From NCBI GenBank assembly GCA_026126025.1, contig JAHCJZ010000001.1:397937-461936 (forward strand): a stretch of 64,000 nt of DNA, read 5' to 3'. Under the pieces are notes generated by a model that had not been told where the DNA came from, made no database searches, and saw only the letters and a list, made by a program, of their open reading frames with translations. The translations under genes were made by a program, and so were the position numbers. Numbering within the stretch: the first letter of the stretch is position 1; the number at the start of each line of letters is the position of its first letter. Of this stretch, positions 1 through 9,230 are shown one piece after another. Source of the DNA: Bauldia sp. (GTDB taxonomy: Bacteria; Pseudomonadota; Alphaproteobacteria; Rhizobiales; Kaistiaceae).

Positions 1-149
1 CCTGCCTCATCGACCGCTCCGGCGGCAGGGCCGATGTTGGCGTGCCTCTGGTGTCGCTCGCCCGCCTCGAAATCCCGACCTACCCGGCCGACGCGCTGCC
101 GCCGGAGCTTGCGGCGATACCCGCCGTGAAGCCCGGCAGCCGCGTATAG
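1..149 (+). CDS. pyrE: Orotate phosphoribosyltransferase, C-terminal fragment
   Basis: This is the 3' end of a gene that begins before the window. Forty-eight codons in the frame from base 3 are visible, ending at TAG 147-149. The peptide contains [15 protein letters not shown] and ends [16 protein letters not shown], which matches the C-terminus of alphaproteobacterial orotate phosphoribosyltransferase, the enzyme joining orotate to PRPP in pyrimidine synthesis. The PRPP-binding loop lies outside the window, so the call rests on this tail and on the conserved position next to pdxJ-acpS-lepB-rnc-era. Confidence 0.75.
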   Translation, partial: CLIDRSGGRADVGVPLVSLARLEIPTYPADALPPELAAIPAVKPGSRV

Positions 150-218
150 CGCGAAGGCTGGCGGCGGCGTCGCGCCGGGCGTATCACACGGCTCCGGCCG
201 TTCACCTCGGAGGGGAGC

Positions 219-986
219 ATGAGACCCGCGCCCGCCTTGCGGTTAGGCGTCAATATCGATCACGTCGCCACGATCCGGAACGCCCGCGGCGGGGACCATC
301 CCGATCCGCTGCGCGCCGCGGAGATCGCGGTCGCCGCCGGCGCCGACGGCATCACCGCGCATCTTCGCGAGGATCGCCGCCACATCTCCGACCGCGACAT
401 CGAGCTCCTGAGCAAGGAGATTCCCCTTCCGCTCAACCTCGAAATGGCCGCGACGCCGGACATGACCGCGATCGCGCTGCGCCACCGGCCGCACGCCGCC
501 TGCCTCGTGCCTGAGAAACGCGAGGAGCGCACCACCGAGGGCGGCCTCGACGTCGTCGCCGGCGAGAAGCACATCGCGCCGGTGGTGCAGGCGCTTCGCG
601 ACGCGGGCGTGCGCGTCTCGCTCTTCGTCGAGCCCGACCGGCGCCAGCTCGACGCCGCGGTGCGGATCGGCGCGCCGGTGGTCGAGCTCCACACCGGCAC
701 CTATTGCGAAGCCTGGCTGCACCATCGCGAGGCCTTCGAGGCCGAGCGGCTTCGCCTCGCCGAGGCGGCGGACTATGGCGCGAGCCTCGGCCTCGAGGTC
801 CATGCCGGCCATGGCCTCACCTACGACACCGTCGCGCCGGTCGCGAAGATGAAGCCGATCGCCGAGCTCAATATCGGCCATTTCATCATCGGCGAGGCGA
901 TCTTCGTCGGCCTTGAGGAAAGCATCCGCACCATGCGGCGGCTGATGGACGAAGCGCGGGCCGAGGTCGGGGCCGCGCTCAAGTGA
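219..986 (+). CDS. pdxJ: Pyridoxine 5'-phosphate synthase
   Basis: PdxJ condenses 3-amino-2-oxopropyl phosphate with 1-deoxyxylulose 5-phosphate to give pyridoxine 5'-phosphate, the last ring-closing step of the DXP-dependent vitamin B6 pathway. The 255-residue product is full length. It shows the N-terminal [13 protein letters not shown] signature, the LNLEMA glutamate segment near residue 68 and the HAGHGLTYD motif near residue 190 of the TIM-barrel family. The ATG at 219 follows a GGAGGGG ribosome binding site. The stop overlaps the acpS start (GTGA), the first of several 4-nt overlaps that suggest one transcript through era. Confidence 0.97.
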   Translation: MRPAPALRLGVNIDHVATIRNARGGDHPDPLRAAEIAVAAGADGITAHLREDRRHISDRDIELLSKEIPLPLNLEMAATPDMTAIALRHRPHAACLVPEKREERTTEGGLDVVAGEKHIAPVVQALRDAGVRVSLFVEPDRRQLDAAVRIGAPVVELHTGTYCEAWLHHREAFEAERLRLAEAADYGASLGLEVHAGHGLTYDTVAPVAKMKPIAELNIGHFIIGEAIFVGLEESIRTMRRLMDEARAEVGAALK

Positions 987-1414
987 TCGTCGGCATCGGC
1001 AACGACATGATCGACATCCGCCGTGTCGAGAAGGTGCTCGACCGCTATGGCGAGCGCTTCCTCGACCGGGTCTTCACCGACATCGAGCGCTGGCGGTCGG
1101 AGCGGCGGAAGCAGCGCGCCGCATCCTACGCCAAGCGCTTCGCGGCCAAGGAGGCCTGCGCCAAGGCGCTCGGCACCGGCATGAGCCATGGCGTGTTCTG
1201 GCGCGACATGGGCGTGGTGAACCTGCCCTCGGGCAAGCCGACCATGGCGCTCACCGGCGGCGCCGCCGAGCGGCTGAAGACCCTCATCCCGGACGGCCAC
1301 CATGCCGTCATCCACGTCACCATCACCGACGACTTCCCCCTGGCTCAGGCCTTCGTGATCATCGAGGCGGTCGCCGGCCCGGCGCCGCCGCAAAACCGCC
1401 GCCTTGGCGGGTGA
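983..1414 (+). CDS. acpS: Holo-[acyl-carrier-protein] synthase
   Basis: AcpS moves the 4'-phosphopantetheine group from CoA to a serine of apo-ACP, activating it for fatty acid synthesis. The 143-residue protein opens with [16 protein letters not shown], holding the metal-binding aspartate, and has [14 protein letters not shown] near residue 55 with the second magnesium-binding glutamate; both are family signatures. The GTG start at 983 overlaps the pdxJ stop by four bases, so translational coupling is likely. The C-terminal tail after residue 130 is proline- and arginine-rich and does not look conserved. Confidence 0.95.
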   Translation: MIVGIGNDMIDIRRVEKVLDRYGERFLDRVFTDIERWRSERRKQRAASYAKRFAAKEACAKALGTGMSHGVFWRDMGVVNLPSGKPTMALTGGAAERLKTLIPDGHHAVIHVTITDDFPLAQAFVIIEAVAGPAPPQNRRLGG

Positions 1415-1490
1415 CCGCGTTGCGCGCCGCAGGCCTAGCCTGTATCACCACCCGGCCCTTTCGCCGGGGCATTTGAGGAGCGAAAGGGCG

Positions 1491-2270
1491 ATGAGCGTGG
1501 CCGACGAGCAACCCAAGGCCGAGGAGAAAAAGGCCAAGGCCAAGAGCGGCGGCGGGATGTGGGACACGATCAAGATCGTCATCCAGGCCCTCATCCTGGC
1601 CTTGCTCGTGCGGACCTTCCTGTTCCAGCCCTTCTCCATCCCCTCGGGATCGATGGAGGACACCCTCCTCGTCGGCGATTTCCTGTTCGTGTCGAAATAC
1701 GCCTACGGCTACAGCCGCTATTCGCTGCCCTTCTCGCCCAACCTCTGGGACGGCCGCATCTTTTCCAGCGAGCCGGAGCGCGGCGACATCGTCGTCTTCA
1801 AGCTGCCGCGCGACAATGCGACCGACTACATCAAGCGCGTCATCGGCCTTCCCGGCGACCGCATCCAGATGATCAACAACCAGCTCTACATCAACGGCGA
1901 GCCGACCGAGCTGGAGCGTCTCGGCGAGGAAACGGCGGGCGGCCCGTTCGGGCGCGTGACGCGCTACCGCGAGACGCTGCCGAACGGCGTCAGCTACGAG
2001 ATCCTCGACGCGATCCAGAATTCCTCGACCGACAACACCCCGGAATTCGTGGTGCCCGAGGGGCACTATTTCATGATGGGCGACAATCGCGATAACTCCA
2101 CCGACAGCCGCGTGCCGCCCGAGCGTGGCGGCGTCGGCTTCGTGCCGTTCGAGAACCTCATCGGCCGCGCCGAGATCATCTTCTTCTCTGTCGACGAGGA
2201 TGCGCGCGCCTGGGAATTCTGGCGCTGGCCCTGGACGGTTCGCGGCGAGCGGCTCTTCAACGGCCTGTGA
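1491..2270 (+). CDS. lepB: Signal peptidase I
   Basis: LepB cleaves signal peptides from exported proteins on the periplasmic face of the inner membrane. From the ATG at 1491, preceded by GAGGAG, the protein has 259 residues. A lysine-rich cytoplasmic start is followed by one membrane segment (about 26-46). The catalytic serine is S54 in IPSGSM, the general-base lysine is K115 in DYIKRVIGLPGD, and box E MGDNRDNSTDSR is present. An upstream GTG at 1404 is open but would add a non-conserved stretch overlapping acpS, so I reject it. The stop overlaps the rnc start. Confidence 0.96.
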   Translation: MSVADEQPKAEEKKAKAKSGGGMWDTIKIVIQALILALLVRTFLFQPFSIPSGSMEDTLLVGDFLFVSKYAYGYSRYSLPFSPNLWDGRIFSSEPERGDIVVFKLPRDNATDYIKRVIGLPGDRIQMINNQLYINGEPTELERLGEETAGGPFGRVTRYRETLPNGVSYEILDAIQNSSTDNTPEFVVPEGHYFMMGDNRDNSTDSRVPPERGGVGFVPFENLIGRAEIIFFSVDEDARAWEFWRWPWTVRGERLFNGL

Positions 2271-2974
2271 CCGCCGACGCCGTCCTTGCCCGTCTCCAGG
2301 CCGCGCTCGGCCACCGTTTTTCCGACCCGGCGCTGCTGGCCACGGCGCTGACTCATTCCAGCGCGGCCGCGGAAGCCGGCCTCGGGCAGGTCGGCACCTA
2401 TGAACGGCTCGAATTCCTCGGCGACCGCGTGGTCGGGCTGATCGTGGCCGAGATGCTGTTCGCGACCTTCCCGCGCGAGGCGGAGAGCGAGCTGGCGCGG
2501 CGCCTTGCGGCGCTCGTCCGCAACGACACCTTCGTCTCCGTCGCCCGCGACATCGACCTTGGCGAAGCGCTGCGTATCGGCGCCGGCGAGCAGCGCCTCG
2601 GCGGACGGCGGAACGCCACCATTCTCGGCGACACCGCGGAGGCGGTGATCGGCGCCCTCTATCTCGACGGCGGCCTCGAAGCCGCCCGGCGTTTCGTGGA
2701 AACGCACTGGCGTCCGCGCATCGCCGAAATGGTGGTACCCCCGCGCGATGCCAAATCGACGCTGCAGGAATGGGCGCAAGGGCGCGGCCTGCCGACGCCC
2801 GCCTATGTCGTGGCCGATCAGAGCGGACCGCACCACGCCCCGCGCTTCATTGTCGAGGCGGTGATCTCCGGCGTGCAGCCGGCGCGCGGGGAGGGCCGTT
2901 CCAAGCGCGAGGCCGAGCAGCAGGCGGCGGCCGAATTCCTCCGCCGCGAGGGCATCTGGAAGGTCGCGCCATGA
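2267..2974 (+). CDS. rnc: Ribonuclease III
   Basis: RNase III cuts double-stranded RNA in rRNA precursors and structured mRNAs. The 235-residue product has the catalytic signature ERLEFLGDRV at residues 46-55 and the second acidic motif ILGDTAEAVIGALYLD near residue 120. A C-terminal double-stranded RNA-binding domain runs from about residue 160 and contains GRSKREAEQQAAAEFL. The GTG start overlaps the lepB stop and its own stop overlaps era (ATGA). The lepB-rnc-era order is a classic bacterial operon. Confidence 0.96.
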   Translation: MTADAVLARLQAALGHRFSDPALLATALTHSSAAAEAGLGQVGTYERLEFLGDRVVGLIVAEMLFATFPREAESELARRLAALVRNDTFVSVARDIDLGEALRIGAGEQRLGGRRNATILGDTAEAVIGALYLDGGLEAARRFVETHWRPRIAEMVVPPRDAKSTLQEWAQGRGLPTPAYVVADQSGPHHAPRFIVEAVISGVQPARGEGRSKREAEQQAAAEFLRREGIWKVAP

Positions 2975-3879
2975 CCGGGGGCGAAGAGACGCGCTGCGGC
3001 TTCGTCGCGCTGATCGGCGCGCCGAACGCGGGCAAGTCGACGCTCCTCAACCGCCTCGTCGGCACCAAGGTGTCGATCGTGACCCACAAGGTGCAGACGA
3101 CGCGCGCGATCATCCGCGGCATCGCGCTCCGCGGCCGGTCGCAGATCATCTTCGTCGATACGCCCGGCATCTTCCGTCCGAAGCGCCGCCTCGATCGCGC
3201 GATGGTGGAGACGGCGTGGGGCGGCGCCCGGGACGCCGACCGCGTCGCGCTTCTGGTGGATGCCGCGAAGGGGCTGGGAGACGAGACGCGGGACATCCTC
3301 GACAAGCTCCGCGACATCGCGCAGCCGAAGGACCTCATCCTCAACAAGATCGACATGGTGCCGCGGCCGACGCTGCTGGCGCTGGCGCAGGAGGCCAACG
3401 CCGCGGTCCCGTTCGGCGACACCTTCATGGTCTCGGCGCTGACCGGCGACGGCTGCGACGACCTCCTCGACCGCCTCGGCGCCGCGATGCCCGCCGGCCC
3501 GTGGCTCTATCCCGAGGACCAGGTCTCCGACCTGCCGCTGCGCAGCCTCGCGGCCGAGATCACACGCGAGAAGCTGTTCCTCCGCCTCCACGACGAGCTT
3601 CCCTACGACGCGACCGTGGAGACGACCCAATGGGAGGACCGCCGCGACGGCTCGGCGCGGGTGGAGCAGACCATCTTCGTCGCCCGCGAGAGCCAGCGGA
3701 AGATCGTGCTCGGCGCCGGCGGCCAGACCATCAAGGCGATCTCGATGGCCGCGCGCAGCGAGATCGCAGAGGCCGCCGAGCAGCCGGTCCACCTCTTCCT
3801 CTTCGTCAAGGTCCGCAAGAACTGGGCCGACGACCCCGAGCGCTACCGCGAGATGGGCATCGAGTTCCCCGGCGACTGA
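2971..3879 (+). CDS. era: GTPase Era, 16S rRNA maturation
   Basis: Era is an essential GTPase that binds the 3' end of 16S rRNA and helps mature the 30S subunit. The 302-residue protein shows the G1 loop GAPNAGKS (16-23), VDTPGIF (G3) and NKID (G4). A C-terminal KH domain includes GAGGQTIKAIS near residue 250 and ends with the typical KVRKNWADDPERYREMG. I chose the ATG at 2971, which overlaps the rnc stop, because an upstream in-frame ATG at 2770 would lie entirely inside rnc. The gene converges on the next one with a 2-nt gap. Confidence 0.96.
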   Translation: MTGGEETRCGFVALIGAPNAGKSTLLNRLVGTKVSIVTHKVQTTRAIIRGIALRGRSQIIFVDTPGIFRPKRRLDRAMVETAWGGARDADRVALLVDAAKGLGDETRDILDKLRDIAQPKDLILNKIDMVPRPTLLALAQEANAAVPFGDTFMVSALTGDGCDDLLDRLGAAMPAGPWLYPEDQVSDLPLRSLAAEITREKLFLRLHDELPYDATVETTQWEDRRDGSARVEQTIFVARESQRKIVLGAGGQTIKAISMAARSEIAEAAEQPVHLFLFVKVRKNWADDPERYREMGIEFPGD

Positions 3880-3881
3880 CG

Positions 3882-4334
3882 TCAGGCGAGCCCGGCCTTC
3901 TTCATCGCTGCCGCCTCGTCCGGCGTGATGTAGGCGAAGATCTTCGGGTCGCCGTCGGCGAAATTGAGGAAATAGATGTTCTGGAATGCGATCGTCCCGG
4001 CCTTGCCGTCCTTCGGTCGGACATAGTCGAACTCCCAGTCGACCCGCGCCATCACATTCGATGAGTCGAGCGGGGTGACCTCGACGCCCACGGCCTCCAT
4101 CCGTTTGCCGCCGGCGGCGCGGTACCGGGCGAAGCCCTTGGGGATCATGCGGCGGAACGACCAGCCATTCTTGCCGCCCTGCACACCGGCCGGGCTCGCC
4201 TCGACGAAGTAGGGCGCAAAGGACGCGACCACGCCGTCGATATCCTCGACCAGCGGGTCCTTCAGCGCGTCGTTGCTACGCTTGCTGTAGGCCTTGAAGA
4301 ACGCCTGGGTCCGCTTCTCGATCCGTGTCGGCAT
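3882..4334 (-). CDS. NTF2/SnoaL-like hypothetical protein
   Basis: This 150-residue protein of unknown role is transcribed against era and recO. It has an N-terminal helical stretch (KRTQAFFKAYSKRSND), a segment about a dose or course of events (VEDIDGVVASFAPYFVEASP), then alternating strands such as VMARVDWEFDYV and FQNIYFLNF. That pattern fits the small alpha+beta barrel of SnoaL/NTF2-like proteins, which includes enzymes and ligand-binding proteins. I see no catalytic signature. There is no signal peptide and no membrane segment, so it should be cytoplasmic. The fold is an inference from the pattern, and no specific function is proposed. Confidence 0.7.
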   Translation of the reverse strand: MPTRIEKRTQAFFKAYSKRSNDALKDPLVEDIDGVVASFAPYFVEASPAGVQGGKNGWSFRRMIPKGFARYRAAGGKRMEAVGVEVTPLDSSNVMARVDWEFDYVRPKDGKAGTIAFQNIYFLNFADGDPKIFAYITPDEAAAMKKAGLA

Positions 4335-4417
4335 GCCTGTCTCCCGGTTGAGCCGGAGGTCAATGACCGTCGCGGATTGCGGTTCCGACGGCCACGCTCC
4401 ATGCTAACTCTGCCACC

Positions 4418-5152
4418 ATGCAGTGGGCCGACGAGGGAATCATCCTCGCAACGCGGAAGCACGGCGAAACCAGCCTCATCCTGGAGCTGATGACGCCGGG
4501 CCATGGCCGGCATCTCGGCCTCGTCCGCGGCGGGCGGTCGCGGCGGCTGCAGCCCTTCCTCCAGGCCGGCAACACGGTGTCGGTGACCTGGCGCGCCCGG
4601 CTCGACGAGCATCTCGGCACCGTCGTCGCCGAGCCCGTGACCGAGCGGGCGAGCCGGCTGATCGCGGGCGCCCTCGGCATCTACGGCCTTCAGGTGCTCA
4701 CCGCGCTGCTGCGGCTCCTGCCGGAGCGCGACCCGCATCCGGCCCTCTACACCGCGCTTGCCGTCGTGCTCGACGACCTCGGCGACCCGATCTCGGCCGG
4801 CGAGCTGGTGGCGCGGTTCGAGCTGGCCGTGCTCGGCGACCTCGGCTTCGGGCTCGACCTTGCGCGCTGCGCCGCCACCGGCGCGACCGATGACCTCGCC
4901 TTCGTCTCCCCGCGCACCGGCCGCGCGGTGAGCCGCACCGCGGGCGAGCCCTACCGCGACCGCCTCCTGCCCCTGCCGCGGTTCCTGTCCGCCCGCGCCG
5001 AAGGGCAGCCGACCCCGCACGACCTCGCGGCCGCGTTCTCGCTTTCCGGCTATTTCCTCGACCGCCATGTCTACGAGCCCCGCGGAATCACGGTTCCGCC
5101 GGCCCGCGAGCGGCTGCTGGCTCTGATTGCGGGGCATGGAGCGGTCGTGTGA
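4418..5152 (+). CDS. recO: DNA repair protein RecO
   Basis: RecO helps load RecA onto SSB-coated single-stranded DNA in the RecFOR pathway. The 244-residue product has the N-terminal OB-fold start ([26 protein letters not shown]) split by a basic [14 protein letters not shown] stretch. The central [21 protein letters not shown] and the C-terminal LLPLPRFL motifs are typical of alphaproteobacterial RecO. It follows era, as in related genomes, but is separated from it by an opposing gene. Its stop overlaps the start of a toxin gene (GTGA), so toxin translation is probably coupled to recO. Confidence 0.93.
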   Translation: MQWADEGIILATRKHGETSLILELMTPGHGRHLGLVRGGRSRRLQPFLQAGNTVSVTWRARLDEHLGTVVAEPVTERASRLIAGALGIYGLQVLTALLRLLPERDPHPALYTALAVVLDDLGDPISAGELVARFELAVLGDLGFGLDLARCAATGATDDLAFVSPRTGRAVSRTAGEPYRDRLLPLPRFLSARAEGQPTPHDLAAAFSLSGYFLDRHVYEPRGITVPPARERLLALIAGHGAVV

Positions 5153-5490
5153 GCGGCTGGGTTGTCGAGACGCTTGATGCGAGAGTCGACCGCGAGATCG
5201 AGGAGTTACCGGTCGGGCTGCGGGCGGCCCTGGCTCGCATTGCAGAGCTTGTTGAGGAGCTTGGGCTGGAGCGGCTCAGAGAACCCTATGTGAAACACAT
5301 CGACGGGCCGATATGGGAGATGCGGCCCAAGGCGCGGGAAGGCATCGCCCGCGCGTTCTACGTGACACGGGTCGGCAGGCGGATCATTATCCTGCGGGTC
5401 TTCGTCAAGAAGACCGAGGCAACGCCGCGGCGCGAGCTTGACCTCGCGAGGCAGCGCTTGAGAGAGCTGGAAGAAGGCAGACGCCCATGA
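5149..5490 (+). CDS. HigB-type (Gp49-like, RelE superfamily) toxin
   Basis: The 113-residue protein matches the phage-derived Gp49-like branch of RelE/HigB toxins, which usually cleave mRNA on the ribosome. Visible family features are [19 protein letters not shown] near residue 47, the strand [19 protein letters not shown] with its basic KKT..TP.RE motif, and the final helix [11 protein letters not shown]. The GTG start overlaps the recO stop and the stop overlaps the next gene (ATGA), giving toxin-first order as in higBA. It breaks the usual recO-parC neighbourhood. The mRNA interferase activity is inferred from the family; the catalytic set was not compared residue by residue. Confidence 0.85.
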   Translation: MSGWVVETLDARVDREIEELPVGLRAALARIAELVEELGLERLREPYVKHIDGPIWEMRPKAREGIARAFYVTRVGRRIIILRVFVKKTEATPRRELDLARQRLRELEEGRRP

Positions 5491-5783
5491 CCCGGATCGC
5501 GGACCTCCACCGCAAATGGCTGGAAGACCCGAACTATCGGGCCGCCTATGCGGCGCTCGAATCGGAGTTTGCCGAGGCGAGACGCGTCGTTGCTCCGGAC
5601 GGTTTCGTCCGCTTCGAGGTCTTCCGGGACGGCTCGGGCGGCTTCCGCTGGCGGATGCGCGCCGAGAACGGCAATGAAGTGATGGTGTCCGACCCCTATG
5701 CCACGGCGGATGAGGCGCGCGCAGCCATCGGAGCCCTGAAGGATTCGATCTCCGTCGCCGAGATAGCCGAAGTCGCCGCCTGA
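5487..5783 (+). CDS. Antitoxin-like protein: HigA-type N-terminus joined to a DUF1508 (YegP) domain
   Basis: This 98-residue protein is the second gene of the toxin pair. Residues 1-32 (LHRKWLEDPNYRAAYAALESEF) resemble the N-terminal toxin-wrapping segment of HigA antitoxins. In HigA that segment is followed by an XRE helix-turn-helix with a GLTQEELA-like start; here none is present. Instead residues 40-85 (VRFEVFRDGSGGFRWRMRAE, then NGNEVMVSD.YATADEARAAI) match the DUF1508/YegP repeat fold. The operon position implies it neutralises the upstream toxin, but without a recognisable DNA-binding domain autoregulation is uncertain. See findings. Confidence 0.75.
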   Translation: MTRIADLHRKWLEDPNYRAAYAALESEFAEARRVVAPDGFVRFEVFRDGSGGFRWRMRAENGNEVMVSDPYATADEARAAIGALKDSISVAEIAEVAA

Positions 5784-5825
5784 TCCCGCCTTGAGTCGGC
5801 CCCCTGCCGCCGCTAATCCGGAACG

Positions 5826-8081
5826 ATGGGTGAACAGCTGATTCCGGGCGGCATCGAGCCGGTCGACCTGCGGGCCGCGCTCGAGGAGCGCTATCTCGCT
5901 TACGCGCTCTCGACCATCACCGGCCGCGCGCTTCCGGACGCGCGCGACGGGCTGAAGCCCGTCCATCGCCGGCTCCTCTACGCCATGCGCCAGCTCCGGC
6001 TCGACCCCGGCGCCGGGTTCAAGAAATCCGCCCGCGTCGTCGGCGACGTCATCGGCAAATACCACCCGCATGGCGACCAGGCGGTCTACGACGCGCTCGT
6101 CCGCCTCGCCCAGGAATTCGCCGCCCGCTACCCGCTGGTCGAGGGGCAGGGCAATTTCGGCAATGTCGACGGCGATAACCCCGCCGCGATGCGCTACACC
6201 GAGGCCCGCCTCACCGAGGTCGCTAGGCTTCTCCTCGACGGCATCGACGAGGATGCGGTCGATTTCCGCGAGACCTATGACGGCGAGGAGCGCGAGCCGA
6301 TCGTCCTCCCCGGTGCGTTCCCCAATCTCCTCGCCAATGGCGCCTCCGGCATCGCCGTCGGCATGGCGACCTCGATCCCGCCGCACAACGCCGCCGAACT
6401 CTGCGACGCCGCGCTCTATCTCATCAAGCATCCCGGCGCGGGCGTCGACAAGCTGATGGAGATGGTGCCGGGGCCGGACTTCCCGACCGGCGGCGTCATC
6501 GTGGAGGACCGCGCCGCGCTCCGCGAGGCCTACGCCACCGGCCGCGGCGGCGTGCGCCTCCGCGCGCGCTGGGAGAAGGAAGAGCAGGGCCGCGGCACCT
6601 ATGTGGTGGTCGTTACCGAGATCCCGTACCAGGTGCAGAAGTCCCGCCTCATCGAGCGGATCGCCGAGCTGCTGCAGGCGAAGCGCCTGCCGCTCCTCGA
6701 GGATGTCCGCGACGAGTCCACCGACGACGTGCGCATCGTGCTGGAGCCGCGCGCGCGCACCGTTGACCCCGCCCTGCTGATGGAGTCGCTCTTCAAGCTG
6801 ACGGAGCTGGAGACGCGCTTCTCCTTCAACATGAACGTCCTGTCCAAGGGCGTGACGCCGACGGTGATGCCGCTCGCCGCGCTGCTGCGCGAATGGCTCG
6901 ACCATCGCCGCACGGTGCTGCTGCGCCGCTCGCGCCACCGCGCCGGCCAGATCCGCCACCGCCTCGAAGTGCTCGGCGGCTACCTCGTCGCCTATCTCAA
7001 CCTCGACGAGGTGATCCGTATCATCCGCCACGAGGACGAGCCGAAGGCCGAGCTGATGCGCGCCTTCAGGCTGACCGACCTCCAGGCCGAGTCGATCCTC
7101 AACATGCGGCTGCGCAACCTCCGCCGCCTCGAGGAGACGGAGATCAAATCCGAGCACGAGGCGCTGACCGGGGAGCTGAGCCAGATCGACGCGCTTCTCG
7201 GCTCCGAGGCGAAGCAGTGGCAGACCATCGGCTGGGAGATCGGCGAGGTCCGGAAGACCTTCGGTCCGAACACCGCGCTCGGCCGCCGCCGCACCTCCTT
7301 CGCCGATGCGCCGGCGCATGACGAGAAGGCGATCGAGCACGCCATGATCGAGCGCGAGCCGATCACCGTGGTCGTGTCGGCCAAGGGCTGGATCCGCGCG
7401 ATGAAGGGCCACCTCGCGGACTTCTCGGCGCTCTCCTTCAAGGAAGGCGATGCGCTGAAGACCGCCTTCCACGCCGAGACCACTGACCGGCTGCTCGCCT
7501 TCTCGACCGCCGGGCGCTTCTACACCTTCGCCGCCGACAAGCTGCCCGGCGCGCGCGGCCATGGCGAGCCGCTGCGGCTGATGGCCGACCTCGCCGACGG
7601 GGAGGACATCGTGACGATGTTCACCCACCGCCCCGAGCGGAAGCTCCTCCTCGTTTCGACCGAGGGGAGGGGCTTCGTCGTCTCCGAGGGCGAGGTGGCC
7701 GCCAACACCCGCAAGGGCAAGCAGGTGCTGAACGTCGACGGCGCCGACGAGGCGCGCATCTGCGTCGCCGCCGCCGGCGACCGTGTCGCCATCATCGGCG
7801 AGAACCGCAAGCTCCTCATCTTCCCGCTCGACCAGGTGCCGGAGATGCCGCGCGGCAAGGGTGTTCGCCTCCAGCGCTACAAGGAAGGCGGCGTCGCCGA
7901 CGCACGAATCTTCGACGGCAAGGCCGGCCTCACCTGGATCGACAGCTCCGGCCGCACCTTCGCCCGCTCGCTCGACGAGCTGCGCGACTGGCAGGGCGAC
8001 CGCGCCCAGGCCGGCCGCCTCCCGCCCACCGGCTTCCCCCGCTCCAACAGCTTCGGCACCCCGCCGGTGCCGTCGGGATAG
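5826..8081 (+). CDS. parC: DNA topoisomerase IV subunit A
   Basis: ParC with ParE decatenates daughter chromosomes. The 751-residue product has the GyrA/ParC N-terminal winged-helix and tower region with [14 protein letters not shown] at 79-91 and the active-site tyrosine Y124 in AMRYTEARL. The C-terminal beta-propeller part is short and diverged, as expected for ParC rather than GyrA. I found no GyrA-box (QRRGGKG), which supports ParC. The ATG at 5826 lies 43 nt after the antitoxin. The position equivalent to E. coli S80 is glutamine (Q85). Confidence 0.93.
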   Translation: MGEQLIPGGIEPVDLRAALEERYLAYALSTITGRALPDARDGLKPVHRRLLYAMRQLRLDPGAGFKKSARVVGDVIGKYHPHGDQAVYDALVRLAQEFAARYPLVEGQGNFGNVDGDNPAAMRYTEARLTEVARLLLDGIDEDAVDFRETYDGEEREPIVLPGAFPNLLANGASGIAVGMATSIPPHNAAELCDAALYLIKHPGAGVDKLMEMVPGPDFPTGGVIVEDRAALREAYATGRGGVRLRARWEKEEQGRGTYVVVVTEIPYQVQKSRLIERIAELLQAKRLPLLEDVRDESTDDVRIVLEPRARTVDPALLMESLFKLTELETRFSFNMNVLSKGVTPTVMPLAALLREWLDHRRTVLLRRSRHRAGQIRHRLEVLGGYLVAYLNLDEVIRIIRHEDEPKAELMRAFRLTDLQAESILNMRLRNLRRLEETEIKSEHEALTGELSQIDALLGSEAKQWQTIGWEIGEVRKTFGPNTALGRRRTSFADAPAHDEKAIEHAMIEREPITVVVSAKGWIRAMKGHLADFSALSFKEGDALKTAFHAETTDRLLAFSTAGRFYTFAADKLPGARGHGEPLRLMADLADGEDIVTMFTHRPERKLLLVSTEGRGFVVSEGEVAANTRKGKQVLNVDGADEARICVAAAGDRVAIIGENRKLLIFPLDQVPEMPRGKGVRLQRYKEGGVADARIFDGKAGLTWIDSSGRTFARSLDELRDWQGDRAQAGRLPPTGFPRSNSFGTPPVPSG

Positions 8082-8098
8082 GCTCGTCGTCCCGCCGG

Positions 8099-8210
8099 TC
8101 CTTCGAGGCCCGGCTGTGCCGGGCACCTCAGGATGAGGTCGTTGAAAGGGCGCCGGGCTTCATCTTCTTCGGCCTCATCCTGAGGTGCGAGCGAAGCGAG
8201 CCTCGAAGGA
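8099..8210. repeat. Long intergenic inverted repeat
   Basis: Between parC and the ArsR gene an outer arm TCCTTCGAGGC (8099-8109) pairs with GCCTCGAAGGA (8200-8210). An inner arm CACCTCAGGATGAGG (8124-8138) pairs perfectly with 8173-8187. The CTCAGGATGAGG core is a palindrome-rich element that I recall as common between genes in Hyphomicrobiales. No open frame of note is inside. It may act as a transcription terminator for parC. Confidence 0.8.
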
Positions 8211-8288
8211 TGGCGCCGGACGCCGCGCATCCGATTGACAACACCACGGGCGCAACACATAACCGCGTGGTTCTGAAACGCCCCGGTT

Positions 8289-8645
8289 ATGCACATGGCC
8301 TCAGCCGAGACTCTCGACGCCACCTTCGCCGCGCTCGCCGACCCCACCCGCCGCGCGATCCTCGCGCGCCTCGCGCTGGGCGAGGCGTCGGTGAACGAGC
8401 TCGCCGCGCCCTTCGCCATGAGCCAGCCGGCGATCTCCAAGCACATCAAAGTGCTGGAGCGGGCCGGCCTCGTGTCGCGCGGCCGCGACGCGCAGCGCCG
8501 CCCGGTGCGCATCGAGGGCGCGCCGCTGGCGAGCGCCAGCGCCTGGCTGGAGCGCTACCGCGCGATCTGGGAGGTCAATTTCGGGCGCCTCGACGCGCTG
8601 CTCGGCGAGCTCCAGGCAATCAAGCCGCCGGAGAAGAGAACGTAG
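8289..8645 (+). CDS. ArsR-family transcriptional regulator
   Basis: This 118-residue repressor-type protein has the winged helix of ArsR regulators: LDATFAALADPTRRAILARL, then the recognition region MSQPAISKHIKVLERAGLVSRG and the wing RRPVRIEG. The cysteine motifs of metal sensors (CVC in helix 3) are missing, so it probably senses something other than metals or acts as a simple repressor. It sits 6 nt before an AHSA1-type gene, a frequent pairing. A second ATG at 8295 could also be the start; neither has a clear ribosome binding site. Confidence 0.9.
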   Translation: MHMASAETLDATFAALADPTRRAILARLALGEASVNELAAPFAMSQPAISKHIKVLERAGLVSRGRDAQRRPVRIEGAPLASASAWLERYRAIWEVNFGRLDALLGELQAIKPPEKRT

Positions 8646-8651
8646 GCGGCC

Positions 8652-9146
8652 ATGAACGCACCCGGCAAGCTGACGGTCACGCTTCCCTCCGATCGCGAGG
8701 TCCTGATCACGCGGTGGTTCGCCGCGCCGCGCGACCTTGTCTTCGATTGCTGGACGAAGCCGGAGCTGATCCGGCGTTGGCTCCTCGGCCCGGAGGGCTG
8801 GACGATGACGGTGTGCACCGTCGACCTCCGCGTCGGCGGCCGCTACCGCTACGAATGGCGGAGCACCGAGGGCAGCGTCATGGGCATGGGCGGAGAGTAT
8901 CGCGAGATCGTCCGGCCCGAGCGCCTCGGCAGCGTCGAGCTCTTCGACGAGGACTGGACCGGCGGCGAGGCGACCTCGACCATCGTCCTGACGGAGGAGG
9001 GCGGCGGCACGCTGCTGCGCCAGACCTCGCGCTACGCCTCGAAGGAGGCGCGCGACGGCGCGCTCCGGACCGGCATGACCGAAGGGATGGAATACGGCTT
9101 CGGCCGGCTCGACGCGCTCCTCGCCGAGCGCGCCGCCGCGCGGTAG
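8652..9146 (+). CDS. SRPBCC (AHSA1-like) domain protein
   Basis: The 164-residue protein has the START/Bet v 1-like fold of the AHSA1 family, seen in VLITRWFAAPRDLVFDCWTK near the start, then RRWLLGPEGW, LRVGGRYRYEW and the C-terminal helix ending GRLDALLAER. Members bind hydrophobic ligands, but substrates are mostly unknown. It lies directly after the ArsR gene and is probably co-transcribed and controlled by it. No catalytic residue can be named. Confidence 0.88.
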   Translation: MNAPGKLTVTLPSDREVLITRWFAAPRDLVFDCWTKPELIRRWLLGPEGWTMTVCTVDLRVGGRYRYEWRSTEGSVMGMGGEYREIVRPERLGSVELFDEDWTGGEATSTIVLTEEGGGTLLRQTSRYASKEARDGALRTGMTEGMEYGFGRLDALLAERAAAR

Positions 9147-9230
9147 CGCTGCCGCATCATCGCCGCATTTGGAACCCGCCGCGCCCGTCGCGAGTTGCTC
9201 CTCCACATCGCACCGCGCCGGGAGGCTTGG

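Noticed and set aside
5358-8126. A 922-codon open frame on the minus strand opposite parC
   Set aside because: It runs exactly antiparallel to a well-conserved gene, its translation is low-complexity (rich in A, R, G, L) and no family is recognisable. It is a shadow caused by high G+C.
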